Source: an uncultured Salinisphaerales bacterium | GTDB lineage: Bacteria; Pseudomonadota; Gammaproteobacteria; Nevskiales; CAJXLF01 | Direction of reading: 5' to 3' | DNA: 64,000 bases | NCBI GenBank assembly: GCA_913055805.1 | Contig: CAJXLF010000007.1 | Coordinates: 1 to 64,000, forward strand | Shown here: piece by piece, positions 7,757-16,615 of the stretch | How the letters are laid out: every line of letters begins with the position of its first letter | How positions within the stretch are numbered: position 1 is the stretch's first letter | Position numbers and translations under genes: made by a program | The notes under the pieces: generated by a model | Database searches by the model: none | Seen by the model: only the letters and a program-made list of their open reading frames with translations | What the model was told of the DNA's origin: nothing

Positions 7757-8539
7757 TTAGATAACGCCCTCGATGGGTGAGGAAGCACTGGCATAGCGTC
7801 GCCGCGGCATGCGGCCGGCCAGGAAGGCTTCGCGGCCGGCCTCAATGGCCTTCTTCATGGCGCTGGCCATCAGCACCGGGTTTTTCGCCTCGGCGACGGC
7901 TGTATTCATCAGTACGCCGTCGCAGCCCAGTTCCATGGCAATGGCGGCATCCGAGGCGGTGCCCACGCCGGCATCCACCAGGATCGGCACATGGGCATTC
8001 TCGACAATGGTCAGGATGTTGTAACGGTTCTGGATGCCCAGGCCAGAGCCGATGGGGGCGGCCAGCGGCATCACCGCTACGCAGCCCATGTCTTCCAGGC
8101 GCTTGGCAATGATGGGGTCGTCGCTGGTGTAGACCATGACCTCGAAGCCGTCCTTGATCAGCGTTTCGGCGGCTTCCAGAGTCGCTGGCACATCCGGATA
8201 AAGGGTCTTGGGGTCACCCAGGACTTCCAGCTTCACCAGGCTGTGGCCGTCCAGCAGTTCCCGTGCCAGGCGGCAGGTGCGCACGGCATCGTCGGCGCTA
8301 TAACAGCCGGCCGTATTCGGCAGGATGGTGTAGCGGTCAGGCGGGATTACATCGAGCAGATTGGGTTCGTCCGGGTTCTGGCCAATGTTGGTACGGCGAA
8401 TGGCTACGGTAATGATCTGTGAACCGCTGGCTTCGATAGCCAGACGGGTTTCCTCCATATCCTTGTACTTGCCGGTGCCCAGCAGCAGACGCGAGGTATA
8501 TGTCTTGCCGGCGATTGTCAGGGTATAGGTTTTATTCAT
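7757..8539 (-). CDS. thiG: Thiazole synthase
   Basis: Builds the thiazole phosphate of thiamin from deoxyxylulose phosphate, dehydroglycine and ThiS thiocarboxylate. The 260-residue TIM barrel shows the Schiff-base Lys in [16 protein letters not shown], and the phosphate-binding sequences [18 protein letters not shown] and [14 protein letters not shown]. The ATG at 8539 begins the conserved [12 protein letters not shown] start at 8560 is inside thiS and less likely. It overlaps the end of thiS by eight bases, so the two are translated together. Confidence 0.95.
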   Translation of the reverse strand: MNKTYTLTIAGKTYTSRLLLGTGKYKDMEETRLAIEASGSQIITVAIRRTNIGQNPDEPNLLDVIPPDRYTILPNTAGCYSADDAVRTCRLARELLDGHSLVKLEVLGDPKTLYPDVPATLEAAETLIKDGFEVMVYTSDDPIIAKRLEDMGCVAVMPLAAPIGSGLGIQNRYNILTIVENAHVPILVDAGVGTASDAAIAMELGCDGVLMNTAVAEAKNPVLMASAMKKAIEAGREAFLAGRMPRRRYASASSPIEGVI

Positions 8540-8750
8540 GGTCTCGGTATTGGCCCCCACCTATGGCATGCACTATTTCCAGCTTGTCATCGGTATGCAA
8601 GGTGCGCCGGGCGTATTCACTGCGCGGCAGGATTTCCCCGTTGATTTCTATTGCCAGACGTCGATTGCCGAGTTGCATTTCCTCGATCAGGTCGGCAATG
8701 GTAATGCCGTCGGGTATCTGTTGTGTCTCGCCGTTAATGTGGACTAGCAT
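8532..8750 (-). CDS. thiS: Sulfur carrier protein ThiS with a C-terminal tail
   Basis: A 72-residue ubiquitin-like sulfur carrier for thiazole synthesis. It has the beta-grasp pattern and the terminal sequence EIVHAIGGG. Most family members end at this glycine pair, where ThiF adenylates the carboxylate. Here six further residues (QYRDHE) follow before the stop. That tail would have to be removed, or the protein would be inactive. The tail spans the overlap with thiG. The start could be ATG 8750 or TTG 8756, and no strong ribosome site decides between them. Confidence 0.85.
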   Translation of the reverse strand: MLVHINGETQQIPDGITIADLIEEMQLGNRRLAIEINGEILPRSEYARRTLHTDDKLEIVHAIGGGQYRDHE

Positions 8751-8797
8751 TTTCAATGCGGGGGTGATCTAAACGACAATATTAACTTACCGGTGCT

Positions 8798-8819
8798 GCT
8801 ATCGCCTATGCACGATAGC
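8798..8819. promoter_or_regulatory. Palindrome between thiS and the DUF1631 gene
   Basis: GCTATCG at 8798-8804 and CGATAGC at 8813-8819 are perfect 7-base arms with an 8-base centre. They lie between the divergent start codons. A candidate operator or leader hairpin. No TPP riboswitch motif is recognisable here. Confidence 0.3.
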
Positions 8820-8845
8820 GCACACGCATCTGATCGAGGCTGCTG

Positions 8846-10561
8846 ATGACAGAAATACAGATGGAGGGGGTGGTCGGGAAACTGTACGGCGCGGCCTCCG
8901 GCTGGCTTGACCATAACCTGAACAATTTTCTCGAACATGTGAAGGATCATTTTGCCCAGCTTGCGCGCAGCAGCAGCAACCAGGTGCTTGCCCGCCAACT
9001 GAGGCAGTCCATTGAACTTCTCGATAAGCAACATCCCCTGGCGGAGGATACGCTGCGCGCGGATATGCGGCATCGGTTGATCCATCGGCGGGACAACATA
9101 GAGATACCGGCCTTCGAGAAGATGAGTCTTGTTGACGACCTGGAACTGGATCGTAATATCCGGCGGGCCCAGATGGTGGCGTATCTGCTCAACAATCACC
9201 GGTCCGAGATCAAGTCGATCGAGTACAGGCTGGAAGTTCTCGCCAAACAGGGTACGAAAATCAATCCCACGGTGTTTTCGCCGCCTGGGTTGTTCGAGGC
9301 CATGAAGAATGCGCTGGACGCCTACAGACTGCCCGAGCTGGCGAGAAAAGAATTCGTGGACTTCTTCGGCGTCCAGACGATGCCCCGTTTCAGAGAATTG
9401 TACGCCTTGCTGGCGAAGGTGCTGACCGAGCATGGAATTGAAGCGGGCGGTGTCCGCCATGAGCCGCAGCGGCAACCGTCCGGGTCGCTCACAGCCGGTA
9501 GTGCCGAGGCCCGGGAATACACGTCCGGGGAAGTGCTGGATGCGCTGGAGATGATGAGTGAAATGCTGCCGTCCCGCGAGACAGATGCCGAGCCTCTTAT
9601 TGCGAGGCTTGTGCGCCGTCTGCAAACGGATAATGCCGGGCGTACCGTGCGTGGTCCGGTCGAGCTTGCGGACAAGGTTGAAGGTCAGCTCCATTATGTA
9701 GAGAAGATGATGGACAGGCTGTGCCGGGATGAGCACATCGACCGGCGGGTGCGCGACCTCGTCAGCCTGTTGTCAGTCCCCATGGCCTTGATGGCTGTGC
9801 GGGACGCGGATGTCTTCCATGATCCCGAATATCCCGGGCGCATGCTGATCCGGGAGCTGACCATGTTCGGTCTGGCAAAACGGGAAGTTGTCAATGCCCG
9901 CATTGCTGAGGTCGCTGTACTTGTCGCCCAGGTGAGAGCCGAAGCTGCTGCCGACAGGGAAGCTGTTGCGAGGGCGGCAGAATCCATATGGAAAATATGC
10001 GAGCAGGAGATCGAGCACCCCTCCGATGCTTCCCGGCATGTCAGCCGCCAGGAGATGCGCGACAGGCGTCTCGGTGAAGCCAAGCGCAGAGTTATGCTGG
10101 AGCTGCGCGAACAACTCCTGGACAAGCAGTTGCCCGATGAGTTGCGGCCTTGCGTGATGCGTCTGTTGGGCCCCTGGATGGTGGTGCGTTACCTGCGTTA
10201 TGGACATAACAGCCGTCCTTGGCTGGAAGCGCTGGCCTACATGAAACTCAGTTTCGAGGCCATGCAGCCTGCCGGCGACCAGGCGCAGTTCAGCCGGCGT
10301 ATAAGCCTGCGCAATCATCTGATGCGCGTGCTGGCGCAGAAAGCCGCCAGGTCGACGCTGCCGCCGGAAGAAGTCAGGGAGATGGTCGGGCGTATGGAGA
10401 ATTATCTGGAGCGAATCAACCAGCAGGATTATGCGAACTTCCAGGCCGGGCAGCCCGGGGAGATGCAGTCGTCAATGCCTGGATCAGACGTTGATGCCGG
10501 TCTGGATGCTGATGAAATTGCGGATGTGCCCGCCATGCACGAAAACGATTCGCGGGATTGA
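8846..10561 (+). CDS. DUF1631 family protein
   Basis: A 571-residue, mostly helical, charged cytosolic protein. The region VRRLQTDNAGRTV through LIRELTMFGLAKREVVNARI, and the later RYLRYGHNSRPWLEALAYMKLSFEAM, resemble DUF1631 proteins common in gammaproteobacteria and of unknown function. There is no signal peptide or membrane segment. The C-terminus is acidic. The ATG is preceded by GAGG at a good distance. The shared upstream region with thiS holds a palindrome, but no functional link with thiamin synthesis is implied. Confidence 0.75.
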   Translation: MTEIQMEGVVGKLYGAASGWLDHNLNNFLEHVKDHFAQLARSSSNQVLARQLRQSIELLDKQHPLAEDTLRADMRHRLIHRRDNIEIPAFEKMSLVDDLELDRNIRRAQMVAYLLNNHRSEIKSIEYRLEVLAKQGTKINPTVFSPPGLFEAMKNALDAYRLPELARKEFVDFFGVQTMPRFRELYALLAKVLTEHGIEAGGVRHEPQRQPSGSLTAGSAEAREYTSGEVLDALEMMSEMLPSRETDAEPLIARLVRRLQTDNAGRTVRGPVELADKVEGQLHYVEKMMDRLCRDEHIDRRVRDLVSLLSVPMALMAVRDADVFHDPEYPGRMLIRELTMFGLAKREVVNARIAEVAVLVAQVRAEAAADREAVARAAESIWKICEQEIEHPSDASRHVSRQEMRDRRLGEAKRRVMLELREQLLDKQLPDELRPCVMRLLGPWMVVRYLRYGHNSRPWLEALAYMKLSFEAMQPAGDQAQFSRRISLRNHLMRVLAQKAARSTLPPEEVREMVGRMENYLERINQQDYANFQAGQPGEMQSSMPGSDVDAGLDADEIADVPAMHENDSRD

Positions 10562-10685
10562 GATATGTCGCTATCGTATAAGAAGCTGCGTGGTGCAAAC
10601 AGGGAAGCCGGTACAACTCACGATGGCTTTCAGGCTATTGCAGCGGGGTTGAGGCGGTAACCGCCGCTACGCTAGCTCCTGTACC

Positions 10686-10714
10686 GTGACGCTGATTTAA
10701 ATCTACTCTAGAAT
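10686..10714 (+). promoter_or_regulatory. Probable promoter of tRNA-Gly
   Basis: GTGACG at 10686-10691 and TAGAAT at 10709-10714 are separated by 17 bases, a sigma-70-like arrangement. The tRNA begins 39 bases after the -10 element, leaving a 5' leader of about 32 bases. Confidence 0.45.
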
Positions 10715-10753
10715 CCACGTCCGCAGTGCGGGTTGTTCCTGGAACACAGTCTT

Positions 10754-10827
10754 GCGGGTGTAGTTCAATGGTAGAACGGGAGCTTCCCAAGCTCTTAATG
10801 TGGGTTCGATTCCCATCACCCGCTCCA
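10754..10827 (+). tRNA. glyU: tRNA-Gly (anticodon CCC)
   Basis: A 74-base cloverleaf including the encoded CCA. The acceptor stem GCGGGTG pairs with CACCCGC. The anticodon stem GGAGC/GCTCT encloses the loop TTCCCAA, giving anticodon CCC. The T arm has GGTTCGATTCC. It closely resembles E. coli glyU. Its last 22 bases recur 140 bases downstream. Confidence 0.96.
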
Positions 10828-11138
10828 CTTCGCTCCGCGTCTGATAGTCATCTCACCCGATTGTCTGATGTGGGTTACTCGGGCCGTCCTGGCCCTCGCC
10901 CTGCGGGCTCCCTTCGGTCGTGCCGCTTCGGCTCCTGCCTCGCGGTCGATTCCCATCACCCGCTCCACTTCGCTCCGCGGCTGATACTCATCTCACCCGA
11001 TTGTTCGGTGTGGGTTGTTCGTCTCATCCCTGAGACTCACCCCTCACAGGTTCGGGGCTTCGCTCAAATGCGTTCCCTACTCTGTGTTCTCGGGCCGTCC
11101 TGGCCCTCGCCCTACGGACTCCCCTCGGTCGTGCCGCT
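10806..11138 (+). repeat. tRNA-tail repeat region downstream of tRNA-Gly
   Basis: The 309 bases after the tRNA hold no gene but are strongly repetitive. Bases 10806-10880, starting inside the tRNA T arm, recur at 10946-11020 with 7 mismatches in 75, exactly 140 bases on. The first 34 bases are identical and include the tRNA 3' end with CCA. A second unit, 10880-10927, recurs at 11091-11138 with three mismatches. It contains the hairpin GGGCC-GTCCT-GGCCC. The last copy ends at the stop codon of the convergent AraC gene. The arrangement recalls the rtT repeats of E. coli tyrT. Confidence 0.85.
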
Positions 11139-12165
11139 ACTGCGTTTCATCCAGATGGATTTGTGCGACCAGCCGTTGGCGTAGTTGTTTCGGGGTGCAG
11201 CCGTACCAGCGCCGGCAGGCTCGGTTGAAGGTGCTCTGGTCGGTATATCCGAGTAATCCGGACACCTGGCTGAATCGCATGGCTGTCATCGCGAGGTAGG
11301 CGCGGGATTTGTCTCGGCGAATTTCATCCAGCAGGTCTTCATAGCGTGTGCCGCTGGCGAGCAATGCGCGTTGCAGGGTGCGCGGGTGCATGGCCAGTTG
11401 TTCGGCCACTGTGGTGATCTTGCATTGTCCGGTGGGCAACAGTTGATGGATGAGTTCACGCACACGCTCGCTCAACTGACCGTCGGGCGGTTGCCGGGAT
11501 TCGAGATACTGCTGGGCCATTTGCAGGGTGTGGGCATCGGCGCCGGCCAGGGGGCGTTGCATGTCGGTAGCACGCAAGTCGAAACCGGCGTGCTCTGCGC
11601 CAAATTCTATCGGGCATCCGAAGGCACGGGTATAGGTCGCAGGTGATGACAGGGGCGCATGGGTAAAGTAGATGCGAGCGGGGCGTGCCTGTGTGCCGGC
11701 AAGCAGGCGCAGGATATGTGCACCATTGGCCATGCTGAGTTCATAGCTTTGCGCCAACTGGATCATGCCGGGCGCATCGATGCGGTAATCAAAGCAGTAA
11801 TCTCCTTCGGCGTTGCGTCCGATCAGGCTGAGTTTCAGGGCAGGGGCGTGGATATAAAGAAAACGGGCGATGCCTTCAAAGGCGTGGAGTACGTCGCTGG
11901 CGTTGCGGGCTATCACGGCCACGGGTCCGAGCATCTTCAGACCCTGCCATTGCACCAGCCTGAGGCCAAAGTCCGGACACTGGCACTCCACGGCGGCCCG
12001 TTCCAGCACCGTGGCCAGGCTTTGATAGGGTACATAGGCGTCCGGGTCACGGATCAGTGCCGGGTCGATGTGATACCGCTGCAGCAGGGCGGCAGCATCC
12101 TGGCCGAACTGGGCCATCAATTCTTCGATGCCGGTCAGATTGGCGGCACGGATAAGGCTGCTCAT
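11137..12165 (-). CDS. AraC family transcriptional regulator
   Basis: A 342-residue regulator. Residues about 1-210 resemble the AraC-type ligand-binding domain common in lipid and alkane regulons (arabinose-binding-domain PF12625 type). The C-terminal 100 residues form the two helix-turn-helix motifs, with the typical ending FSQVSGLLGYTDQSTFNRACRRWYGCTPKQLRQR. It is divergent from the AlmA-like gene, so it is the obvious candidate activator of almA and its hydrolase. The inducer is unknown. Its stop codon touches the tRNA-associated repeat. Confidence 0.9.
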   Translation of the reverse strand: MSSLIRAANLTGIEELMAQFGQDAAALLQRYHIDPALIRDPDAYVPYQSLATVLERAAVECQCPDFGLRLVQWQGLKMLGPVAVIARNASDVLHAFEGIARFLYIHAPALKLSLIGRNAEGDYCFDYRIDAPGMIQLAQSYELSMANGAHILRLLAGTQARPARIYFTHAPLSSPATYTRAFGCPIEFGAEHAGFDLRATDMQRPLAGADAHTLQMAQQYLESRQPPDGQLSERVRELIHQLLPTGQCKITTVAEQLAMHPRTLQRALLASGTRYEDLLDEIRRDKSRAYLAMTAMRFSQVSGLLGYTDQSTFNRACRRWYGCTPKQLRQRLVAQIHLDETQ

Positions 12166-12211
12166 GCCTTAATGTCGCACATAATCAAATAATTGTCGTC
12201 AAATACCGATT

Positions 12212-12241
12212 TTGCACTTTCCCGGCTGCGTAAGGTATGCG
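12212..12241 (+). promoter_or_regulatory. Possible activator-dependent promoter of almA
   Basis: TTGCAC at 12212-12217 and a weak TATGCG at 12236-12241 are 18 bases apart, 32 bases before the almA start. A poor -10 element would fit control by the divergent AraC regulator. This is a weak sequence match. Confidence 0.25.
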
Positions 12242-12273
12242 CTGTGAAAAGATCAGATCAAGAGGAGACAGCC

Positions 12274-13779
12274 ATGAGCACGCAACACTTCGATACGCTG
12301 ATTATTGGCGCCGGTCTGTCCGGTATTGGCACGGCCGTCCATCTGCATAAGGGGCATCCCGAGCGCAGTCTCGCCATTATTGAACGCCGTGAGCGCCTGG
12401 GTGGCACCTGGGATCTGTTCCGCTATCCCGGTATCCGTTCAGACTCGGACATGGCCAGTTTCGGTTATCGATTCAAGCCCTGGGATTCCAACAAGGTGCT
12501 TGCGGATGGTCCTTCGATTCGCCGGTACATTGCTGAAACGGCGCAGGAAAACGGTCTGCTGGAAAAAATCCAGTACGGGCTGAAGATTGTCGAATCCAAC
12601 TGGTGCAGTGACAGTCAACGCTGGCTGCTGACCGCGCAGAAGACCGATACAGGCGAGACCGAACACTTCACCTGCAAATTCCTGATCAACTGCAGCGGCT
12701 ACTACAACTACGATGCCGGCTACCGCCCTTCCTTTCCCGGTGAGGAAAACTTCAGGGGCCAGATCATTCACCCACAGGCGTGGCCGGAAGATCTGGATTA
12801 CGCCGGCAAGCGTGTACTGGTCATTGGCAGTGGCGCCACGGCTGTCACCGTGGTGCCCACCATGGCTAGGACAGCTGCGCATGTGACCATGCTGCAGCGC
12901 TCACCCAGCTACGTTTTCTCATTGCCTGACACGGACAAGATGGCGAAGTTGCTGCGCAGGTTCCTGCCGCAAAAGCTTGTGTACAGGCTGGTCCGGGGGC
13001 GCAACATAGCCTTCCAGCGGGGGCTGTATCTGGCCTGCCGTCGCTGGCCGAGGATGATGCGCAGGTTTCTGTTGTCCCATGTTGCCAGGCAGGTGGGTCC
13101 GGACTTCGATATGCGTCATTTCACGCCCAGGTACATGCCCTGGGATGAGCGCCTGTGCGCGGTGCCGGATGGTGACCTGTTTGTGGCCCTGCGCGAGAAA
13201 CGCGCCTCGATGGTGACGGATCACATCGATACCTTTACCGAGCAGGGCGTGCGCCTGAAGTCGGGCGATGAAATCCAGGCCGATATCATCGTGACCGCCA
13301 CCGGTCTGAATCTGCAGATGCTGGGGGGCATGGAGCTCAAGATCGACGGTGAGACCACGCCGCTGAACCGGCAGATGACCTACAAGGGCGCACTGGTCGA
13401 AAACATTCCGAACTTCATGTGGGTGTTTGGCTATACCAACGCACCATGGACGCTGAAATCGGATATCGCCGGGCGTTATCTGTGTCGATTATTCGATTAC
13501 ATGGACCAGCGTGGGCTGGCCGTAGTGACCCCGCGTGATGCCCAAGGCAATGCCACGGATGACGGCATCCTGGATACACTGCAATCCGGTTATGTGCAGC
13601 GTGGCAAGGCCTGTCTGCCGCGTCAGGGCCGCAAGGGACCGTGGCGCGTCTTGATGCATTACGGCAAGGACAAGAAGGCGTTGCTGGAACATCCGGTGGA
13701 TGACGGTTGTCTGGAATTTCAGGGTGTGTACAGTGCCGTGACGGAGGCTGAATCCGGGCCGCTGGCATCCGCGGCCTGA
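12274..13779 (+). CDS. almA: AlmA-like flavin monooxygenase for long-chain alkanes
   Basis: A 501-residue class B flavoprotein monooxygenase. FAD binding is shown by IIGAGLSGIG at about residues 10-19, NADPH binding by VIGSGATAV. The shared stretch GGTWDLFRYPGIRSDSDM and the later HFTPRYMPWDERLCAVPDGD agree closely with Acinetobacter AlmA as I recall it. AlmA starts oxidation of very long-chain n-alkanes, although related Baeyer-Villiger enzymes act on ketones. The ATG at 12274 follows AGAGGAG. It is divergent from an AraC regulator and is followed 14 bases later by a hydrolase gene. Confidence 0.85.
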   Translation: MSTQHFDTLIIGAGLSGIGTAVHLHKGHPERSLAIIERRERLGGTWDLFRYPGIRSDSDMASFGYRFKPWDSNKVLADGPSIRRYIAETAQENGLLEKIQYGLKIVESNWCSDSQRWLLTAQKTDTGETEHFTCKFLINCSGYYNYDAGYRPSFPGEENFRGQIIHPQAWPEDLDYAGKRVLVIGSGATAVTVVPTMARTAAHVTMLQRSPSYVFSLPDTDKMAKLLRRFLPQKLVYRLVRGRNIAFQRGLYLACRRWPRMMRRFLLSHVARQVGPDFDMRHFTPRYMPWDERLCAVPDGDLFVALREKRASMVTDHIDTFTEQGVRLKSGDEIQADIIVTATGLNLQMLGGMELKIDGETTPLNRQMTYKGALVENIPNFMWVFGYTNAPWTLKSDIAGRYLCRLFDYMDQRGLAVVTPRDAQGNATDDGILDTLQSGYVQRGKACLPRQGRKGPWRVLMHYGKDKKALLEHPVDDGCLEFQGVYSAVTEAESGPLASAA

Positions 13780-13793
13780 ATACGGAGACGTCG

Positions 13794-14687
13794 ATGAGCA
13801 AGTTCAAGCGTGTGGATAGAGAATTCCACAGTCAGGGCGTGACCTGCCGTGCCTGGCATTATCAGCCTGAAGATGCAGATGGCGCCGCCATTGTCATGGC
13901 CCACGGTCTGGGAGGTACCCGCGATGCGGGGCTGGAGCCCTTCGCCGAGCGCTTTGCCGAAAATGGCTATCACGTGATCCTGTTCGACTACCGGCATTTC
14001 GGCGCCAGCGACGGGCAGCCACGTCAGCTGCTGAGTATTGGTAAACAGCTGGAAGACTGGAAAGCAGCCGTGGCGCATGCGCGCAGCCTGTCCGGCATCG
14101 ATCCCCGGCGCATTGGTCTCTGGGGTACCTCTTTTTCGGGCGGACATGTCATTACCATTGCCGCCAACGACCCGAGCATTGCCGCCGCTTCGGCCCAGGG
14201 GCCGATGGTTGATGGCCTGGCTGCCGCGCTGAACGTGGTTGCCTATGCCGGCATTGGACGTTTGCTGAAAGTGACGGCCTACGCACTGGCAGACCAGACC
14301 CGCGCCTTGCTGGGCCTGTCGCCGGTGACCTTCCCGATCACGGCGGCAGAAGGCGAGTTCGCCGCCATGAGCAGTCACGACTCACTGCAGTACACCGACA
14401 TCACGCCGCCGAACTGGCGTAACGAAATGACGGCACGGATGATGCTTTATCTTGCCAGCTACCGGCCGATCGCCAAGGTCGGCAAACTCAAGGTGCCGGT
14501 GCTGGTTCAGGCCTGCATGAAGGATTCCGTTGCGCCTGCGCCAGCCGCCGTGAAGCTGGCGAGAAAAGCCGGCTCCAGGGTTGAGCTGAAGCAGTACGAC
14601 ATGGGTCACTTCGACATCTATGTCGGCGAGGACCGTGAAATCGCCTTGGCTGATCAGTTGGCCTTCTTCGGGCGAACACTGCGCTAA
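13794..14687 (+). CDS. Alpha/beta hydrolase next to almA
   Basis: A 297-residue cytosolic hydrolase. The nucleophile elbow is GTSFSGGH at about residues 105-112, the oxyanion region is MAHGLGGTRDAG, and the catalytic His is probably in QYDMGHFDIYVG. The fold resembles X-Pro peptidase-type and dienelactone-type hydrolases. It is 14 bases downstream of the monooxygenase, so cotranscription is very likely. It could hydrolyse an ester formed by a Baeyer-Villiger-type reaction or a fatty ester, but the substrate is not shown by the sequence. Confidence 0.85.
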   Translation: MSKFKRVDREFHSQGVTCRAWHYQPEDADGAAIVMAHGLGGTRDAGLEPFAERFAENGYHVILFDYRHFGASDGQPRQLLSIGKQLEDWKAAVAHARSLSGIDPRRIGLWGTSFSGGHVITIAANDPSIAAASAQGPMVDGLAAALNVVAYAGIGRLLKVTAYALADQTRALLGLSPVTFPITAAEGEFAAMSSHDSLQYTDITPPNWRNEMTARMMLYLASYRPIAKVGKLKVPVLVQACMKDSVAPAPAAVKLARKAGSRVELKQYDMGHFDIYVGEDREIALADQLAFFGRTLR

Positions 14688-14942
14688 AAACTGTTGAGGC
14701 CTTGCCTTTCAGACTCGTTACAGACACACCAGGAGCAGGGTCTGCCGCCCTGTTGATGCTGCATGAGTCTTGCAGTTGTTTCCTGCCGAAAGATCTTCGC
14801 GTGGTTCTCATCCAGGAGTTGCTCCGCCGTCCAGGTAGACCGTTACCCGAATAATTTGTCGTTTATTCAGGTCTGCTTCAATATGCCCTGTTCTGGCAGG
14901 TACGAGCCGGCGTCAGACTGGCCGCTGTGATCAATACGGGGT

Positions 14943-16562
14943 ATGGAGATGCAAAGATTTATTTTCGGAATGGCCTTCTGGGTAAGCATAGGCATACCTT
15001 TTTCAGTGCTGGCGGTACCTGAGGGGCCCGACCCCAATACGCCGGAGTGGTATCAGCGTGAGTTGACCAACTACGCCAAGGTCACCGAGGCGCCGGCCGA
15101 GCAGGCCACGAATCCTGAATTTCTGCAGCGGCTGACCGAGCAGGGACTGGCCAACGAACTCGAGTGGGCGAATCGGATCGCCGAAGATTCCAGCTGGGTT
15201 GATCCCCGTAGCGGCAATACCCAGGTGACACCTCTATGCACCAGCTGGAGCCTGCAGTGCGCGGGTGACCCCTTCCGTTACCCCGGTTTCGACCCATTCT
15301 ATGAGAATGAGGCGGACGTAGAGCCCGTGCTGTTCTACGACCGTGGCTGTGCCCGTATTTCCGGCCGGGTATGGAAACCCAGGGATGCCGCGGCCGGCGC
15401 CAATCTTCCCGCTGTGGTGATCGAGAATGGTTCTGTGCAGGCGCCGGAGACATTGTATTGGTGGGCGGCGCAGCTGCTGGTGCGGGCTGGCTATACTGTC
15501 ATGACCTTCGATCCGCGCGGCCAGGGGCGGTCTGACCAGCAAACCCCGGATTTCGAGCAGGGCAGTAATATCAACCCCACCGTTTTCTGGGACGGTCTGG
15601 TCGATGCCATCGACTTCTTCAGGTCATCCTCCGTGCAGCCGTATCCGCATAATGAAACCTGTGCGGGCACCTATCCTACCGAGATGACGACTTTTAACCC
15701 TTATGTGGAAGTGGCGGACCCGCAACGCCTGGGTATCGTGGGCCACTCCCTGGGGGCTCGGGGTGTTTCCATCGTGCAGGGTTATGGCGCTGAAGGGGCT
15801 GAACCCTGGCCCGGCCTGATAGATGACGAAAATCCGGTGGATGTGGCGGTGGCCTGGGACAGTCTCTCCTCCGAAGGCGGTGACCCGGTAGTGGTGCCGC
15901 GTGTGCCGGCCATGGGACATTCTTCGGAATATGGCCTGACGCCGGTGCCGTTTCTGCAGGCGCCCGAGCCGGAAGAGCACAAGGCCGCCTTTGCGGCCTG
16001 GCAGCAGGCAGGGGTGCCGGTCTACCAGCTGACAATTCAGGGCAGCTCGCATTACGAGTGGTCGCTGATTCCGACCTTTCCCACTTCGTCATGGTGCCCG
16101 GAAATCGTCGATGGACAGTGCAGTGGCGGTTGGGGATTGCCGATGGCAGAGCACTATACGCTGGCCTGGCTGGACCGCTGGTTAAAGGAGTGCGGAGAGC
16201 AGGGCTATGAAGACGCAGATGCCCGGCTGCTGGCCGATGACGACTGGCAGGAGCGTTACAGCTTTTATTTCCGCTCGGCCCGGGATTTCTCCGACCGTAA
16301 TGGGGGTCTACAGCAATGCGATGACATACGTGCGGGCTGTGAGGTGGAGTTGCAGGAAGTGAGTTGCAGCACCACACCGGAGGAACCCGGCGGGGGCAAT
16401 GAAGGTTCGCAAAGCGATGATGACGATGAAGATGATCCATTGTTCGCCAATGGCTGTGTCATGGGATCTTCATCTTTGTTCGATCCCCTATTACCTTTAT
16501 TGCTGCTATGGTCATTGGGTATGTTATGGCACCGGAGCAGCCGCTCGGGCGCCCGTAGTTAG
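14943..16562 (+). CDS. Secreted alpha/beta hydrolase with C-terminal anchor signal
   Basis: A 539-residue exported hydrolase. A signal peptide spans about residues 1-24, ending VLAVPEG. The nucleophile elbow GHSLGARG lies in the middle and the catalytic His is probably in GSSHYEW. Several Cys residues suggest disulfides. The C-terminus has an acidic linker (SQSDDDDEDD), a lone Cys in NGC, the hydrophobic run FDPLLPLLLLWSLGMLW, then basic residues. This resembles protein-sorting tails of the JDVT-CTERM or GlyGly-CTERM type, in which a protease removes the helix. It is probably an esterase or lipase displayed on the cell surface. Confidence 0.78.
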   Translation: MEMQRFIFGMAFWVSIGIPFSVLAVPEGPDPNTPEWYQRELTNYAKVTEAPAEQATNPEFLQRLTEQGLANELEWANRIAEDSSWVDPRSGNTQVTPLCTSWSLQCAGDPFRYPGFDPFYENEADVEPVLFYDRGCARISGRVWKPRDAAAGANLPAVVIENGSVQAPETLYWWAAQLLVRAGYTVMTFDPRGQGRSDQQTPDFEQGSNINPTVFWDGLVDAIDFFRSSSVQPYPHNETCAGTYPTEMTTFNPYVEVADPQRLGIVGHSLGARGVSIVQGYGAEGAEPWPGLIDDENPVDVAVAWDSLSSEGGDPVVVPRVPAMGHSSEYGLTPVPFLQAPEPEEHKAAFAAWQQAGVPVYQLTIQGSSHYEWSLIPTFPTSSWCPEIVDGQCSGGWGLPMAEHYTLAWLDRWLKECGEQGYEDADARLLADDDWQERYSFYFRSARDFSDRNGGLQQCDDIRAGCEVELQEVSCSTTPEEPGGGNEGSQSDDDDEDDPLFANGCVMGSSSLFDPLLPLLLLWSLGMLWHRSSRSGARS

Positions 16563-16615
16563 ATCACAATGCCGGCCCATGGAATGGGCGGCCAGCGCAA
16601 CGCTTGGAGTAAACA

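Noticed and set aside
8751-8845. TPP riboswitch upstream of thiS
   Set aside because: The 95-base leader lacks the CUGAGA and ACCUGAUC-type elements and is too short to hold the aptamer with certainty.
10754-11138. Integrated prophage or genomic island at tRNA-Gly
   Set aside because: The tRNA-tail copies are only 140 bases apart, with no integrase or foreign gene between them.
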